From assembly GCF_910592395.1 (NCBI RefSeq), contig NC_088317.1:12090001-12154000 (forward strand): a stretch of DNA of 64,000 nt. Direction: 5' to 3'. This stretch comes from Lineus longissimus. Its lineage: Eukaryota; Nemertea; Pilidiophora; Heteronemertea; Lineidae. The position numbers were made by a program, and so were the translations under genes. How positions within the stretch are numbered: the first letter of the stretch is position 1; each line of letters begins with the position of its first letter. The notes beneath the pieces are model-generated. The model made no database searches, had not been told where the DNA came from, and worked only from the letters and a program-made list of their open reading frames with translations. Positions 1-13,400 of the stretch are shown here, piece after piece.

Positions 1-1147
1 GTGCCTCGTGCGCCTCGTGCGCCTGGTTGATTGGCCGGCAAGGTTGGGTTCGTTTCAAAGGCAGCATTTCATGATAAAAAGTGCTGAATGAATGACATGG
101 GTAAATATAATTAAAGACAAGCCTATTGGCGTCTGATTCACAATGTGGTTTGTGAGGAGTGTCATAGTCGTCAACAGTGTAGCTTACGTATTTCGAAGAC
201 CAGTGGAATTGGCGGCGTCAAATTATTAGTGAAATTTATAATTTACAATACAAATTACAAATCGTTTATTGAAACCGTGTAAAAAGTTACATTTTACATA
301 AGATGAAAGTACAATGACCATAAGTGCAGTGTGGACACATTCGGTAAGAAGAAAGAGTGGGAGAAGATTGGTGATCATAAATAGGTATGTAGTATTCAGC
401 AGTGTTGACCTACAAGGTTCTAATATATATAGTAATCAGCTATACAGTCTTTCTTATCTGGTAAGCAAGGAAGTAAAATTGTCGTGGGGGGCATGGCGAT
501 TGTATTGGCTATGGCAGTTTACGGCACACGATTTGATGGAGAGTTTCATGCATTCATGTAAGTGTAGGACTGCAGCGTTATGCCAGCTATGAAAAGTTCG
601 AAATGTGGCAACTATTTGAAACAATCGGCATCTATCACAGGTAGTCTATGATGTTTGTGAATTTATGATCATAACAATTTATTGCAATTAATGACTAAAA
701 TCCTTGTGGATGATGTTTAGGATGACCCATTTTCAACTAGCAGAGAATGAAGCAGCCAGCAAAAGAATGAATACCCTAATGGCTGCAGATGACTGGAGAC
801 CAGGACCATTTATTCAGCCATAAGGTTGTTTCCTGTCAAGAATTGACAAGTTGTCAAGAATTGACAAGTTGAGAATGTGTCAACCATTCAAAACACCAAG
901 ACGAAATTTACTAGCAAACTCTACCATGAGGCTTGGCCAACCTATTCAAAAGATATGAATGAACAGCCTGAGGACAACGTCACAACCTGGGTTTGAGACC
1001 AAATGCAGGGACACTTATCTTCTATATTCATCAACATGCCTGACAGTTGGTGCCATCTAGCGCAAAGCATGATGAACTAAATAACTGGTGTGACATTGTT
1101 GTGGATTTGGTGGTGTGCAGCTGGAGGAATGGACAATGTCACAACCA

Positions 1148-1800
1148 GGGTTCCTACATTATATACAGTGGAACCTCCGTTAGTAGACACCTCTCTATTA
1201 AAGACAACCTTTCCAATAAGGACACTCGTTTTGGTCTCAAATTGGTTGTTTCCATTCAATTTTGACTTCTCTAATCAGTCTTTGGGTGTTCCGAATGCTT
1301 GACACATTTCGAACATGTTTTGGTTGGAAACAACCCTACAGTCTTACACTTATGGCTGAATGAATGACAGTGCATTTTCGTGTAAGCTCTGTGACGAAAT
1401 GCTGCGACACTATTCGTCACCAACATGCTTGATGGGTGGTGCCATCTGCACAAAGGACGATGAATTAAATAACTGATGTGACATTGGGTGATATGAATAA
1501 AGACTAGCAAATGCTTTTACTTCAATTTTGTACAGAAAGGCCTAGTGTAAATGTACATGGAGTTTTAGATAAAAGCATTTGCTAGTCTTTATTCATATCA
1601 CCCATTGTCGCTGCATTTGCAGGTGTCCACATCGAGGAGTAGATGATGTCACTACATGTACCAGGGTTTGTACTTTCATATACAGTGGACCTACTTTTTG
1701 TGGACACCTTTCTATTGAGGACAACCTCTTTAATAAGGACAGTAGTTTTTGGTTCCAAATTGGTTGTTTCCATTCAACTCGACTTCTCAGATTAGGACAC
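1148..1800. repeat. Two diverged copies of a dispersed repeat (TATACAGTGGA...GGACACC type)
   Basis: About 110 bp at 1,152-1,265 and about 120 bp at 1,678-1,800 align along their length: both start TATACAGTGGA, contain CTATTxAxGACAACCT, a run ending AATAAGGACA, and CAAATTGGTTGTTTCCATTCAA. They differ at many positions, so they are old copies of one family. Each sits beside a CTACAT/TTCATA-rich segment. Probably the ends of a non-autonomous DNA transposon; the two copies flank the foldback at 1,485-1,604. Confidence 0.55.
1485..1604. repeat. Perfect 35-bp inverted repeat (foldback)
   Basis: Bases 1,485-1,519 and 1,570-1,604 are perfect reverse complements over 35 bp, separated by 50 bp. The arm contains ATGAATAAAGACTAGCAAA. 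A similar arm (ATATGAATAAAAACTAGCAT) occurs near 37,228 inside the insertion in element B, with a partial opposite copy near 37,366, so this is the end of a dispersed family rather than a unique hairpin. Confidence 0.7.
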
Positions 1801-2472
1801 CTCTCTGTTAAAACAGCACTTTTCAGTCCCTGGGGCATTTCTGGAAATTTCATGCTATAGAGCAATTGGTTCAGCTAAGTGACAAGAACAGTACTATAAG
1901 ACGGTTTTAAAAAGTTGAAAATTATTTATTTAAATGACATATGAATGGTTCAGCAGTAATTGGCAGTGTGCATTATGTAATGAAATATGATTTACATAAT
2001 ATAACATTTTTGTGACAAATAGTACAGATGATGGATAAATCGATACAGTGGATAGCTGTTAGAATATGCAATACATGCAATAGCATCTGTTTTTATTGAG
2101 ATTTTGCGAGAACCAAGTGGTATTTTGACAAGATAATTGAAAGCCAATAACACTACAAGAACATGACTTCAATACATTGACATTGTAGTACCGGTACTTG
2201 GTATACTAAAAATATTCAAAGATGGGTATCTTGAGTTAAATGTCAAAGTACAAGATGTATGAATGAAGGAGGCACTCGGGTAAGAAATGGTGTCGCTAAT
2301 GAAAGATTAGAATTAAGACATATCTCTGTATTTCATGTGGTGTACTGACAAATGGTGCAGTTTGTTAGCAATTTTGTACATAGTTGGTGTGTCATGTTTA
2401 TTCATACATCTTGCTATATAAAAGCGAGTGAGAGAGGCATTGTGACATTAGAGTGTTGTATATATCTATAGA

Positions 2473-2670
2473 ATATGTGACCCGTCACAGCAAAACCAGG
2501 TACATGTCGCACAGAAGATGAGCCTAAATGACACCAGGAGATAATGGAAGAAATTGATGTGCTCATATTTTACAAAAGGCAGACAATAGATAAATGAACA
2601 AACAGTCCGTCTCAACCTGCCAAGCTCAGAGCGACATGTGCCTGGTTTTGCTGTAACGGGTCACATATAC
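2473..2670. repeat. MITE-like element with ~38-bp terminal inverted repeats
   Basis: The ends starting TATGTGACCCGTCACAGC (2,475) and closing GTAACGGGTCACATA (2,668) form inverted arms of about 38 bp with two mismatches. The interior of ~120 bp has no coding capacity. Size and structure fit a miniature inverted-repeat element; a TA target duplication is possible but not certain. Confidence 0.65.
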
Positions 2671-2884
2671 AAAGTTTACATAAAACAAGATTTGTATGTT
2701 TATTTAGGAGGAGTACAAAAGTTGTATATAAAATGCCGACTTCATAATGATTTATAGGACACAAAATTTGACATGACAGCATTTTATAAAATATGAATAA
2801 TCTATAATGAGAATAGTTTTGTAGCACCAATGATTTGAAAAAACTGAATTTATTTATTGCATGAATAGAACACAAAAAACAGGA

Positions 2885-3420
2885 TGATTACATGACTGTC
2901 ACATGCGTGAAATATATTGTCATGGATGGGCATTGGGAACAAAAAGAATTGCTGTTATCAGCTGCATTGGTAGCGATTGCTTTAGCTGATTTTCAGAAAC
3001 TGACAGGAATGAGAATGTTGATATAGTGTTAAAAAAATATTTTTATAACATACATTGCATTCAAATAACACTAAGAAGTAGACGAGTACTAATTTCGCAC
3101 ACTTGAAAATATATGGACATTGACTGTCACTGGTAGTGGTAGTAGAGTAATTACATGCCATCAGCAGCACTAATTCAGACAGTTTTCGCTGTGCTTCAGT
3201 AACTGACTGGAATGACTAAGTTTGATTGTGCTGAAATGATACATAATAACGTACATTGCATAAACAAAATGATTACAAGATTTGTACTGTCTTGAAATAT
3301 ATGGACAGGGACAGTCACTGGAAGTTTGACATGCCATCAGTTGCACTGCTCCCGACAGTTTTCACTGTGCTTCAGTAACTGACTGGAATGACTAAGTTTG
3401 ATTGTTCTGTATTTGCCTCC
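2885..3420. repeat. Diverged tandem repeat, ~180-bp period
   Basis: The words ACTGACAGGAATGA / ACTGACTGGAATGACTAAG and TGAAAATATATGGACA...GTCACTGG recur about every 180 bp. The best pair is 3,178-3,236 versus 3,355-3,413, nearly identical over 59 bp. An older third unit precedes them. No open frame runs through the array. Confidence 0.6.
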
Positions 3421-4145
3421 ATTTGGATTTTGTGAACAAAAGTTACTAACCTTGTGTAATTGAAGTGTCGAATTCGCCTTGGTCGAAATGATAATACAGT
3501 AAATAAATCTATTGAATGTTGCTGAAAAGAAAACATTTACTACGTTAGAAGCCATGTACATGATAACACCACCACCACCATTATCAATATCATCACAAGT
3601 CAACTGGGGAATATGTGTGATATTTGTTCAAAACTTGCGTATATGGTATTTGCAGGTCTATTGTATTGTAACATATTTTTCATTTTCAAAATTAACTTTT
3701 TTACTAGAAATTATGAATCAATACTAACCGTAAGAAGCGTATGAAATTACAGAAGGCCTTCGTCGAAAAATGTAATGTACTTGTACTCATTCGTGTCATT
3801 AAACCTGAAAGCAGCACAGCATAACAGTGAAATTACCGTGACATCAATGGATGTCAAACTTACGTAGTGACGTGAATTTGAATTCGAAGTGCACAATTTC
3901 ACAATTAAGGTTTTGAACACATTGAGAACTGAAAAACTTCATACAAATGCTTTCACACCAATGATATGATTGTGGCGCTCCTGATGAGGTATCGCCCTCT
4001 GCTAAGCAGCTTTGGTCGTAACTAGGGTAAATGTTTTTTTCAAGTGATATGAGCGATGCAATACCTTAGTTACCACCAGCGCCACGTAGCAGTCAATGAA
4101 GTTGTGCTGGTACCCCATTAACGTCATGCTTCAAATTTGAAGAAA

Positions 4146-4538
4146 TTAATATTACCTTCATCAAGTACGTAATATTTACACCAGGCCTTTGTCGAAAATG
4201 TAGATCTCGGAAGTCTAACTGTATAAATGAAAGAAAACATCAATGTGACAATATGGTCTACTATGTATGAGGGGGAGAACGGGTATTTTCGGGACACTGG
4301 GATGGGCCGAAAATAACTGTCGGGGTTCGGGATAGACACCCTTAATATTACCTTCATCAAGTACGTAATATTACACCAGGCCTTTGTCGAAAATGTAGAT
4401 CTCGGAAGTCTAACTGTATAAATGAAAGAAAACATCAATGTGACAATATGGTCTACTATGTATGAGGGGGAGAACGGGTATTTTCGGGACACTGGGATGG
4501 GCCGAAAATAACTGTCGGGGTTCGGGATAGACACCCTT
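4146..4538. repeat. Recent tandem duplication, ~196-bp unit, two copies
   Basis: Bases 4,146-4,341 are repeated at 4,342-4,538 with essentially one single-base length difference (TATTTACACC versus TATTACACC). Near identity implies a young duplication. The open frame seen across it on the minus strand is just the same peptide repeated and is not supported as a gene. Confidence 0.85.
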
Positions 4539-4780
4539 ATTTTAGCGGGATTCGAGACAAGCCGTGTTTTGCGTCACGATTCGGCTAAAATTGCTTATTG
4601 GGAAACGGGATAAGCCTTTTTTCCTAACGGGACGTCGAGACAGTTACCCCCCCCCCTTCCCCGTTCCCACCCTCATGACATGTAGCAATGATTGTAGGCC
4701 TATTTTTACTCACAATCTATTTTTTTGCAATTGATAGGCCTACTGGTAGTATCAATGTGAACTAGTATTGGGCAATTCGC

Positions 4781-5366
4781 CTAACAGCAAATTGCAGACC
4801 ATATCCCTGGTGAAAGTATTTTGTCATGTTGAGAAATTAGGTTTGCACCAGGATATAACCAGATAAATCAGAGGCAAATAACCCTGAATAACCAGCTGAA
4901 TTAGGTTGTGACAGTAGGTGCATCATAAATACTAGAATTAGCGATGGTTCTGGGACTGCAAAAACTCAGCATATGGATGGTCAGAATCCAGCAGACAACA
5001 AGCAAATGTAATCGGAATCTCAACATCTTTCGTATCTTTTGATGAGTTTTCTGGTCGAGTGAGGGAAACCAGTTGGCCATCTGATATGGCTGGTGGGGAT
5101 GAAAGCTCCCAATGTTGGGACGACCAATAATACATTGCATCTCCACAGTATTTATATTATAATACCTCCCTCCATGCACACATGGTTCTGCTGCCAATTT
5201 TTTCTTCAAATGATCTAGGTGTCAATCATGCACTTGTGGGTACTGGCACCACGTAGGTAACTTCTGATCTGATCTTAAGTGGCAGGTTTTTGGTGCTTTG
5301 TCCTGGTGCTCATTTTTAAGATGACAAAACACTATCACCAGGGATATGGTCTGCAATTGCTGTTAG
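4781..5366. mobile_element. Small non-autonomous element with 33-bp inverted ends
   Basis: CTAACAGCAAATTGCAGACC at 4,781 continues to 4,813, and its reverse complement occupies 5,335-5,366 with one indel. The ~590 bp unit holds minus-strand open frames (4,938-5,135, with another just outside at 5,403-5,612) that show no motif I know. It looks like a MITE or foldback element; no target duplication is obvious. Confidence 0.6.
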
Positions 5367-5369
5367 GAA

Positions 5370-7900
5370 AGTCACAATCTGGGGACAAAAAATAAATGTG
5401 ATTTAGGCTTCGCATTCCTTTGAAGTGTAGGTTGCAACATCCCAGGCCATTGATGCATGCATGGTCACAACATAGGGGCAACCGGGAATCATGGCAAGGA
5501 TTTTTACAACCATTCTGTTGAGGTGTAGATTGTGATGCGAGGGAAGTGTCTTGATCTCTACATAAAATTCCTTCGACATGGTGCAACAAACCAGTCCAGT
5601 AGATATATACATACATGGTCATAGCATACGGCATCGAGACAACCAGTATGCAAGGTTACGGCCAGGCCCAAGGGGTATGACCGATCAGCACTAAGAGTAA
5701 AAACGTAAAATGCAATAATATCTTTTTAAACTAACTGCCACAGTAGGTTTATTTATTCAGTCTTTTTGAAGTAAAAGTATTACAGTGAAAAGAACGAAAT
5801 ACGGCTGGAATATTATACTGGTTTGTCTTCGGACGCCAAATTCAGCACTGCACCGATGTCAAGGTTAAGACGGTTATACGACTTTGCCTCATCAGCTCCT
5901 CGTGGTCAAGGCTCCTATATCCGTGACTGATGCGGTCGCAGAACAGAACAGATGCTGATCATCCCCGTCACTGCGTCAGGCTGTAAAACAGAGCGAGGAA
6001 ATATTTTAACTTCACCAGAAGTTTTATCATTCATCATTCAGACCAACAGACACTGACTACCTGCTAATAGTCTATGAATTTCATTGTCATAATTCAGAAC
6101 AAACACTTATCACCTTTGCTGACAATATTTTCAGAAGGTGTGTACATTCGTGTGTCCATTTACACTGCACGTGTATACGTGCTTTACTGTACATTTCTAC
6201 AGGAGTGAGCAGGATGCACAGAATAACGATCTCCAAAACTGTTGCTTTCAGCACTCGCGACACGTTAAGCGAGGTTTTAGCAATTATTTTCAGTGAAGGT
6301 ATATCTCATGTGTAGAGTCTGGGTGATTTTGAGACATTCTTAGGTGTTTGAGGCGCACAGTTTGATGAAACTTGCCCGAATTCATAATTTTTTGGATGAA
6401 TGTATATCCGCCATTGCGGGGATCTGGAAACTTTCGGATGACAAGTTTGCCTCAAAAGATGGACGTGCTCCCTATAATCACCCAAACTAACAGCGAATAT
6501 ATATTCTTAAGATCCTTTTCTTGACCTCTGATGAGTTAATTTTGTCTGATGCAGTGTTTCAACACAAATTTGAGGGCGATTACAATCCCGAAAAATTCAC
6601 ACTCACCCAGTCTAGAATGCGTAGACGAAATGTCTGTTGGCTCTTCAATGTAGCGGGTATCCTCCCACCTGTTCAGGTCGGGACAGATCAACGTTGAGCA
6701 ACTTGCCTAATCGGTAAAAACGCGGGAGGCAGTGCTATTACCGGAACGGTTCAGAACCGGCGATTTTCATCAAAAATCACCCGAAAACTAAAAAAGTAAG
6801 CAACGGCTGCAAAAATAAAGTACACGTTGTTCGTTAGCAGGTTATGAAACGTAACCTAACCAAATTTCAGGTCGTTCCGTGCGGCAGTTTCGGAGATACG
6901 TGTCGAAAACCACATCCCTCGGGTCCTGGCGATCGGCTCAGTAAAAACAATAGACCATATCCACGGAGTTGTGAATATGGTCTAAATATGCCACACGTTG
7001 GGAGCATGCAAGGCCTATAGTTATAGTACAATACACCATCATCACAATCAAATAAGTATTTCAATAATACACTGTCAACGAGAGTGAATGTTCAACCATC
7101 AATCACGTGCATTGTAGTGTACATCACATTCGAATTTCAAAACTACCACTTATTTTTGCCGTGAAACTGACCTGAGTTATCGAAACACCGTCACCCCTTC
7201 GAACGGATTACGAAAAGAGGAAGCAGGTCCGCATTTATCGAAATATTGCTAAATATAATTGTCAAAAGTCGACCAAATTACCAATTAAATCACAATAAAC
7301 TTATCAAATGTTCACTCATGCCTTTAGGTGAAAAAATACTGATTTTTCAATCATTCTCAATTTTACAAATCACCAATCACAAAAAGAAATAATGATGCAA
7401 TTACCCAAAATAGATGAGATTTGACCACTGGTATAATTCCGCCATCTTGGATATCGGCATCGTCACCACCACTTCAAATTCTAAAGTCTTATTCAGGCCT
7501 AATATGTGTCACCTGCTGTGGTAAAATGGCTTGTTTTATCAATAAATAACAAAATATGATCTTTGTAAATAAAATCGGAGATCTTCTGGTGTGTTTTTAT
7601 GTGAATTTATTACGAACTATCAATGCAGCGCAGGGCAGCCATCGTGTTCTCATGCGTAGTGGCGATGCGATAGCCATCCGCGGCACTGCTTTTCAAGATG
7701 GTGGCAATTGCCCAGTGCTAGAGGCGTTGTAACTTTGTAAGGAAAATTGAGAGCAGGCCCCTAATGAATGAACTCTCAACGATATCGATATATTTTCGTA
7801 ATTCCAGCACAACTGTTCAACAATGAACGTCCACCGACAATCCCACTTAACGAATATTAATATCAATTCATATCATGTATCTTAAAACGCGTTTATTTCA
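5370..7900. other. Gene-free stretch with a short hairpin at 6,951-6,985
   Basis: No gene can be supported. The only clear structure is TAGACCATAT...ATATGGTCTA at 6,951-6,985, a 10-bp stem with a 15-base loop. The minus-strand frame at 5,403-5,612 is open for 69 codons with amino-acid composition compatible with an exon but no recognisable domain. Confidence 0.4.
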
Positions 7901-7902
7901 TT

Positions 7903-8333
7903 TTAAAAAGAGTTATCGAGTGAACGATGACCTCCTACCGTACCCTCGAAATAAACAGCCAAAATGACCACAAAAACACCTTATTAGAAAAAAACAGCGA
8001 TTTTTACGAAATAAATGTCATCAGAGACGAAACTAGACACTAATTTAGCTAGGTATGCACAGTAATAGTACCTGAAGTGATCGATTTCAAGGAGAAAATA
8101 CACTGAAAACAACTTTACAAAAAAGAGTTATCGAGTGAACGATGACCTCCTACCGTACCCTCGAAATAAACAGCCAAAATGACCACAAAAACACCTTATC
8201 AGAAAAAAACAGCGATTTTTACGAAATAAATGTCATCAGAGACGAAACTAGACACTAATTTAGCTAGGTATGCACAGTAATAGTACCTGAAGTGATCGAT
8301 TTCAAGGAGAAAATACACTGAAAACAACTTTTC
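7903..8333. repeat. Recent tandem duplication, 215-bp unit, two copies
   Basis: The segment beginning AAAAGAGTTATCGAGTGAAC at ~7,906 returns at ~8,121, a 215-bp period, and the two copies differ by about one substitution (TTATTAGAAA versus TTATCAGAAA). The second copy breaks at ACAACTTTTCAGG near 8,333. No coding potential. Confidence 0.85.
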
Positions 8334-8916
8334 AGGAACAGAAATAAGATCACATTGTGAATAATAACAGAATGAAGAAACCCAGGGAACAGAAAACCAT
8401 TGTATATCAAACACCCACCTTGACTGTTCTCCTCTGTCTCTTGATGTTAAGTGAAAATACCGGCCTCTTTGACATTCTAAACTGGCAAATGTTTATTACT
8501 ACAGTCCTGGTCACAAGATACATCCTAGCTGATTAGCATCATGTAGGCCCTACGTGCTAAATCCGTGCGAGTCACACATACATGTAGCGTGCCAGTGGAT
8601 GCACTTGGTTCACAGTCAAAGGAATTTAGGCCTACACCCCACCTCGTGGTGTATCGCAAAGCCTGTTTGCACAACGGCCTAGATAATCTTTGTTCTACCG
8701 TTTGGAATATACCTGAAATGGCCTCTTATTTTTTAGTGTGAAAATCACATGGCAACTGTTGAGATGGTCCCCTAATTCCAGATCTTAATTTTAATACAGA
8801 AGTTGGCTGAAAGCAACTGCTGATATGGTCCCCTAATTCCAGACCTTAGATTCTATTGACTCATGAGAAAATCCCCAGTCTGCAGACGGTATGCAGCATG
8901 CATTTTCTGCCCGCCG

Positions 8917-9164
8917 CATATACAGCACGTCTGTTAATTTCAAGACTTTTGAACGATGCTAAGTTGAGCAAAGCAAGTTACATCTACCCAACCGACCGCA
9001 ATTTTTCTGCAGGTCGGTAATCTTGGTTAGTTGTGGTTGTCGCTTCTTGTAAACTGTACATGCATATGGCCTTGTCTGAACCCAGCATAAATTAATTATT
9101 GGAGTTGATTTGCTCAACTTAGCATCGTTTAAAAGTCCTGAAATTAACAGACGTGCTGTATATG
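8917..9164. repeat. Foldback element with ~56-bp inverted arms
   Basis: Bases 8,917-8,972 (starting CATATACAGCACGTCTG) and 9,109-9,164 (ending CAGACGTGCTGTATATG) are reverse complements with about two mismatches, around a ~135 bp centre. This fits a small foldback transposon. Confidence 0.75.
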
Positions 9165-9204
9165 TATGTAAACAGTACAAATAATATGTAAAGTCAAGGA
9201 CTTA

Positions 9205-9435
9205 GTGAGCCCCCCTTTAGGTCGGGGGAGCTCCCCCGAACCCCCCTACGAGCATATGTTAAGTGCAAGCTCTAACAACTACAGCTGTTACAATGGGGGG
9301 ACACCCCCCAAACCCCCCTCCGTCGACATAGGTTTTTACCAGTGCGTTGGGGGGAAGCTCCCCCCAAACCCCCCCGGTGGACAGTCAACTAGCCCTTCTG
9401 TGTCATACTGCTGGAGGGGGGGGGGGGGGGGCGAT
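9205..9435. repeat. G-run/C-run hairpin cluster
   Basis: Three modules each combine a G5-6 run, a short AGCT or ACA loop, a C5-6 run, then AACCCCCC: GGGGGAGCTCCCCCGAACCC near 9,225, GGGGGGACACCCCCCAAACC near 9,295 and GGGGGGAAGCTCCCCCCAAA near 9,350. They are followed by an uninterrupted G run near 9,415-9,431. Strong hairpins and G-quadruplexes are possible. The open frame across it is proline-rich only because of the C runs. Confidence 0.7.
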
Positions 9436-10432
9436 TGGACCATCCATATAGTAATTATAGTTCCTTCCGACACATTTTTGTTTTGGTAATGTAATACATT
9501 GTGATTGTCCTTATTCACGGGAATCGGGCGTTTCCAGTGATATACGACACTTAAATGGATTGTCCTCATGCATTCACTTTGGAAACGCATTTTAAAATAG
9601 ACGTTACGTCCTGTTAATGGGGCACGTCATCATCGCGTACATTTGGGAAAAACTCCCTAACGAGACCGGAGCAGCCGGCTGAAAGTAGTTTAATTATTGG
9701 CCGCTAGGGTGCAGAATGTACGCCGCTCACCCGAATTTTTCACGCAACTATAGCTGAATAGAGCTAGTTCTAGTTTGTGATTCAATTTGATACTTCAGAT
9801 TTGGGCAGTAGACCAATATAACTTAGTCGTCAGTGTTGTTTTAAGCAGGGAAAACGTATTTGTTTTTCTTAAAGTGCCTTTTTTGGACGGGAGTGTGCGA
9901 TTGTTTTGTTTATGTCACGTGACCTCGACCATGTCGACACAAAATTGATATAAAACCACCTTTTCTGTCATTATTTATGACGGATATTTCTCTAATAAAA
10001 ATATTAATATAATTGGCCAATTTCTTAGGCATATGATGTAGCGAATTCCCATGAAGATTTAAATTAATTTAAATTAATTTCAATCAATGGGATAGCAACC
10101 ACCACCGGAAGATCGCGGAGAAATCGGTAAACTCAACGGAGTTAATTCAGAAAAATACCAAAAAAAATTGTTTGTAGGATATACAATATTTACTCTCTTT
10201 ATTTCACTTCATTTACATTATATACTCCCGCACACACGTGTATCTTAAGAGCCCCTCCTAAGAGGGGGGCTTATAAATATTCTGATGATTAATACACTAT
10301 ATTTTGGCAGCATTTTCCGCAAGTCGGGAAATGTCGGGAAAAGTCGGGGTAGGTCGGGAATTAGCATGACCGAACAAGGAGGTATCATACAGCAATCTTT
10401 CAGCACATAGGAAAACCAAAGGTCATCAAAGA

Positions 10433-13400
10433 ATGGAAGGTCGTCAAAGAATGGAGTTAACAAACCAGTCAGACTCGCATTCACTGCGTTCTCGTTCACT
10501 GCGTTTACCTAGCCCTATTCTACTACAAGATACCAAGAAACTTGAATTCGAGGCTAAGGAATTGGAGAACATAAAGAATGTGAAGGATATCGAAGTGGTA
10601 AAAGAATTTGGTAAGCCAGTTGTTACCATTCGTCTGAAAATTAGCAAACCGGCAAAACACGTTTACGAGTACAGAGATAAACTGGAAGAAATTCTCTTCA
10701 AGCTCACTGATTACCATCATAAAATAAGTATTTCAGTTAAAGCTGAATTTGACAGATCTGGCGAAAAGGTTATCTTTCCTATTCAATCTCCAATGAAAAG
10801 CATAATTTCAAGAAACCAGACAATTTATGCCATAACCAGTCAATTGAACTACATAAAGGCCGCGATTGAGGAACGATACTTCGAAGGAAGCGGCCTGAGT
10901 TTAAATGAAATATTGTCGTGCGATCTTACAATATGTTCCTACAAGAAATGTAAAGGCGGTCACTACACTAGTTTACCATTCCGAACTAAAGCTGTCATTA
11001 ATGTGAAATCAAATGATTAGAAATGTTTTCTATGGAGTCTTTTGGCTGCCAGATACAAAAACGACAGAAACGTCACTGAAATCTATCCCAATCAGATGGT
11101 GCCACCAATGAACGAGGAAAGCTCGATAAAGATCAAATCATTTCCTGTGTGCGTTCAAAAGGATATCCCTAAGATCGAACAAGACAACAATCACAAGATT
11201 AATGTTTTCAAGTTAGAGAACGAATTGGCTAAAAGCATTTATGCCGCAAATCTGGAACCACTCTACCTCTCTAAGAACAACGATGATGATGATGTTATCG
11301 ATCTGTTGTATTTCAAGGGTCATTTTATGTACATAAGAGACATAAATCTATTCTTCAAAACTGACAGGAATAGTGTATTCATTTGTAGGAGATGCATGAA
11401 TTACTTTTACAAGAAATCTACACTAGAAAGACATAAATTGAAATGTGGACAACACGATTACTGTAAGATCAGTCTGCCTCAACCGAATAGTGAATGGTCA
11501 CAACTTAAGTTTGAAAAGCACTCATTCAAGAACAGAGTTCCCTTTGTAATCTATGCTGATTTCGAAGCGATAAGCACAACAGTCAACGTCAATGATAATT
11601 CAACTCGGACAGAGTTTAGAGAGCAGTGCTCAAATGATACTGATACCACTAAAAAACTATTCAAACAGATTGCTTCAGCAGTTGGAGTTTACGTTCACTC
11701 TGACTATCCACAAATCTACGCCAGTGAGTATCTTTGTCACAGAGGTGCTGATGTAGTTGACGTTTTCTGTAACTGGTTACTCAGAATGGAAGAGACGTTC
11801 TCAACTCTACTGAACTGCAACATTCCTCTCATCATGACAGACGAAGATTTGGTGAGATATCCCCAAGAAACAAACTGTTACTACTGCAATGAATTTTTAG
11901 GCGAGGACAGAGTTCAAGATCACAATCACTACAATGGAAAATACAGAGGTGCTGCTCACAACGCTTGCAACTTGAACGAGAAGAAAGCCATGTTTGTCCC
12001 AGTGTTTTTTCACAATCTCAGTAATTACGATGCTCACCTCTTCATCAGAGAATAGATGTCTAGGTCACACAAGAAACTGAAGCTTCTTGCTAAAAACGCA
12101 GAAGAGTACATTTCATTTGAGTTAGGTTGTTTTAAATTTTTAGACTCTTACAGATTCTTACAGTCTGGATTGGACAACATCACCAAATCGATGGAAGATG
12201 TTGACTTTAAGATAACAAGACAGTCTTACCCAAATCCTGACGATTTTAAACTATTGAGGAAGAAAGGATCGGTGCCTTGTTCATTTTACACATCACATGA
12301 AAGTTACAGTGTTACTCACTTAGAGAAGTCTATGTTCTTTGATGAATTGAAGAATGAAATGACGGATGATTCAGTTTACCTAAAATCCAAAGACATATTT
12401 CAAGATCAGAAATCATGGAGAGTTCATCGACCTGTACCTCAAAACAGATGTTCTTTTGTTAGCTGATTTATTCGAGAAATTCAGGGACGTTAATTTAAAC
12501 AATTTTCAGATCGATCCTTGTCACTGCTATTCAGCACCTGGCTTGACCTGGTTGGCCGGATTGAAACACACAGACATAAATCTCGAACTTCTTACCGATA
12601 CCGATATCCTACTTACTTTTGAAAAGGCAATAAGAGGTGGAATTTTAGGTGTGATGGGAACAAGACATGTCAAGGCAGATGAACACCACAAACTACTCTA
12701 CAAAGACGCAAATAATCTCTATGGCTGGGCTATGATGGAAAGTCAGCCTTACGGCAGTTTTCAAATGTTTGACGATACCATGAACAAAGCAAACATAACT
12801 TATCAGAAGATCATGTCAATTCCTAAAGACAGTAAAGTAGGATATCTTTTCGAAGTAGATTTGGCTTATCCAGAGGAAATCAAGTTCAAGTCAAAGAATT
12901 TTCCATTCTGTCCAGAATCGCTTTTCATAGACGACGACGAATTAAGCCCTTACCAGAAAGAGTTACTTGGTGACGAGAAGAGGTCAAGGGTAGAAAAATT
13001 GATCCTCACACAGAAGGACAAGACCAACTACATTGTGCATTACAGACTTTTACAGTTTTACTTAAAGCAAGGAATGACACTAAAAAAGGTCCATTCTGTC
13101 ATCAGTTTCAAACAATCAAAGTGGTTGAAATCATACATAGACTTCAACACTAAAAAGAGGATGGCTTCTACTACTGATTTCGAGAAAGATTACTTCAAAT
13201 TAATGAACAATGCTTTCTACGGAAAGACATGTGAAAACGTAAGGAACAGGGTAGAATTGAACTGGTGACAGATGGGGAAAATGCCAAGAACTTCATGGCA
13301 AGTCCAAGGTTTTCATCGATTAACATCTTTGACGAAAGTAGCGCGGCAATTTACATGAGGAAAACATCAATAAAGTTTAACAAGCCAATCTAAATAGGAG

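Larger units (their letters stand above)
1..2472. other. Gene-free stretch
   Basis: No coding region can be supported here. Short open frames lack splice context, family motifs or a credible start. The stretch begins with iterated GTGCCTCGTGCGCC words and otherwise holds AT-rich DNA plus the repeats listed separately between 1,148 and 1,800. Confidence 0.5.

Noticed and set aside
4124-4534. 136-codon minus-strand frame with a repeated peptide.
   Set aside because: It is created by the 196-bp tandem duplication; codon use and peptide have no protein-like features.
9205-9489. Proline-rich 94-codon frame.
   Set aside because: Composition is forced by C runs; no start context or family match.
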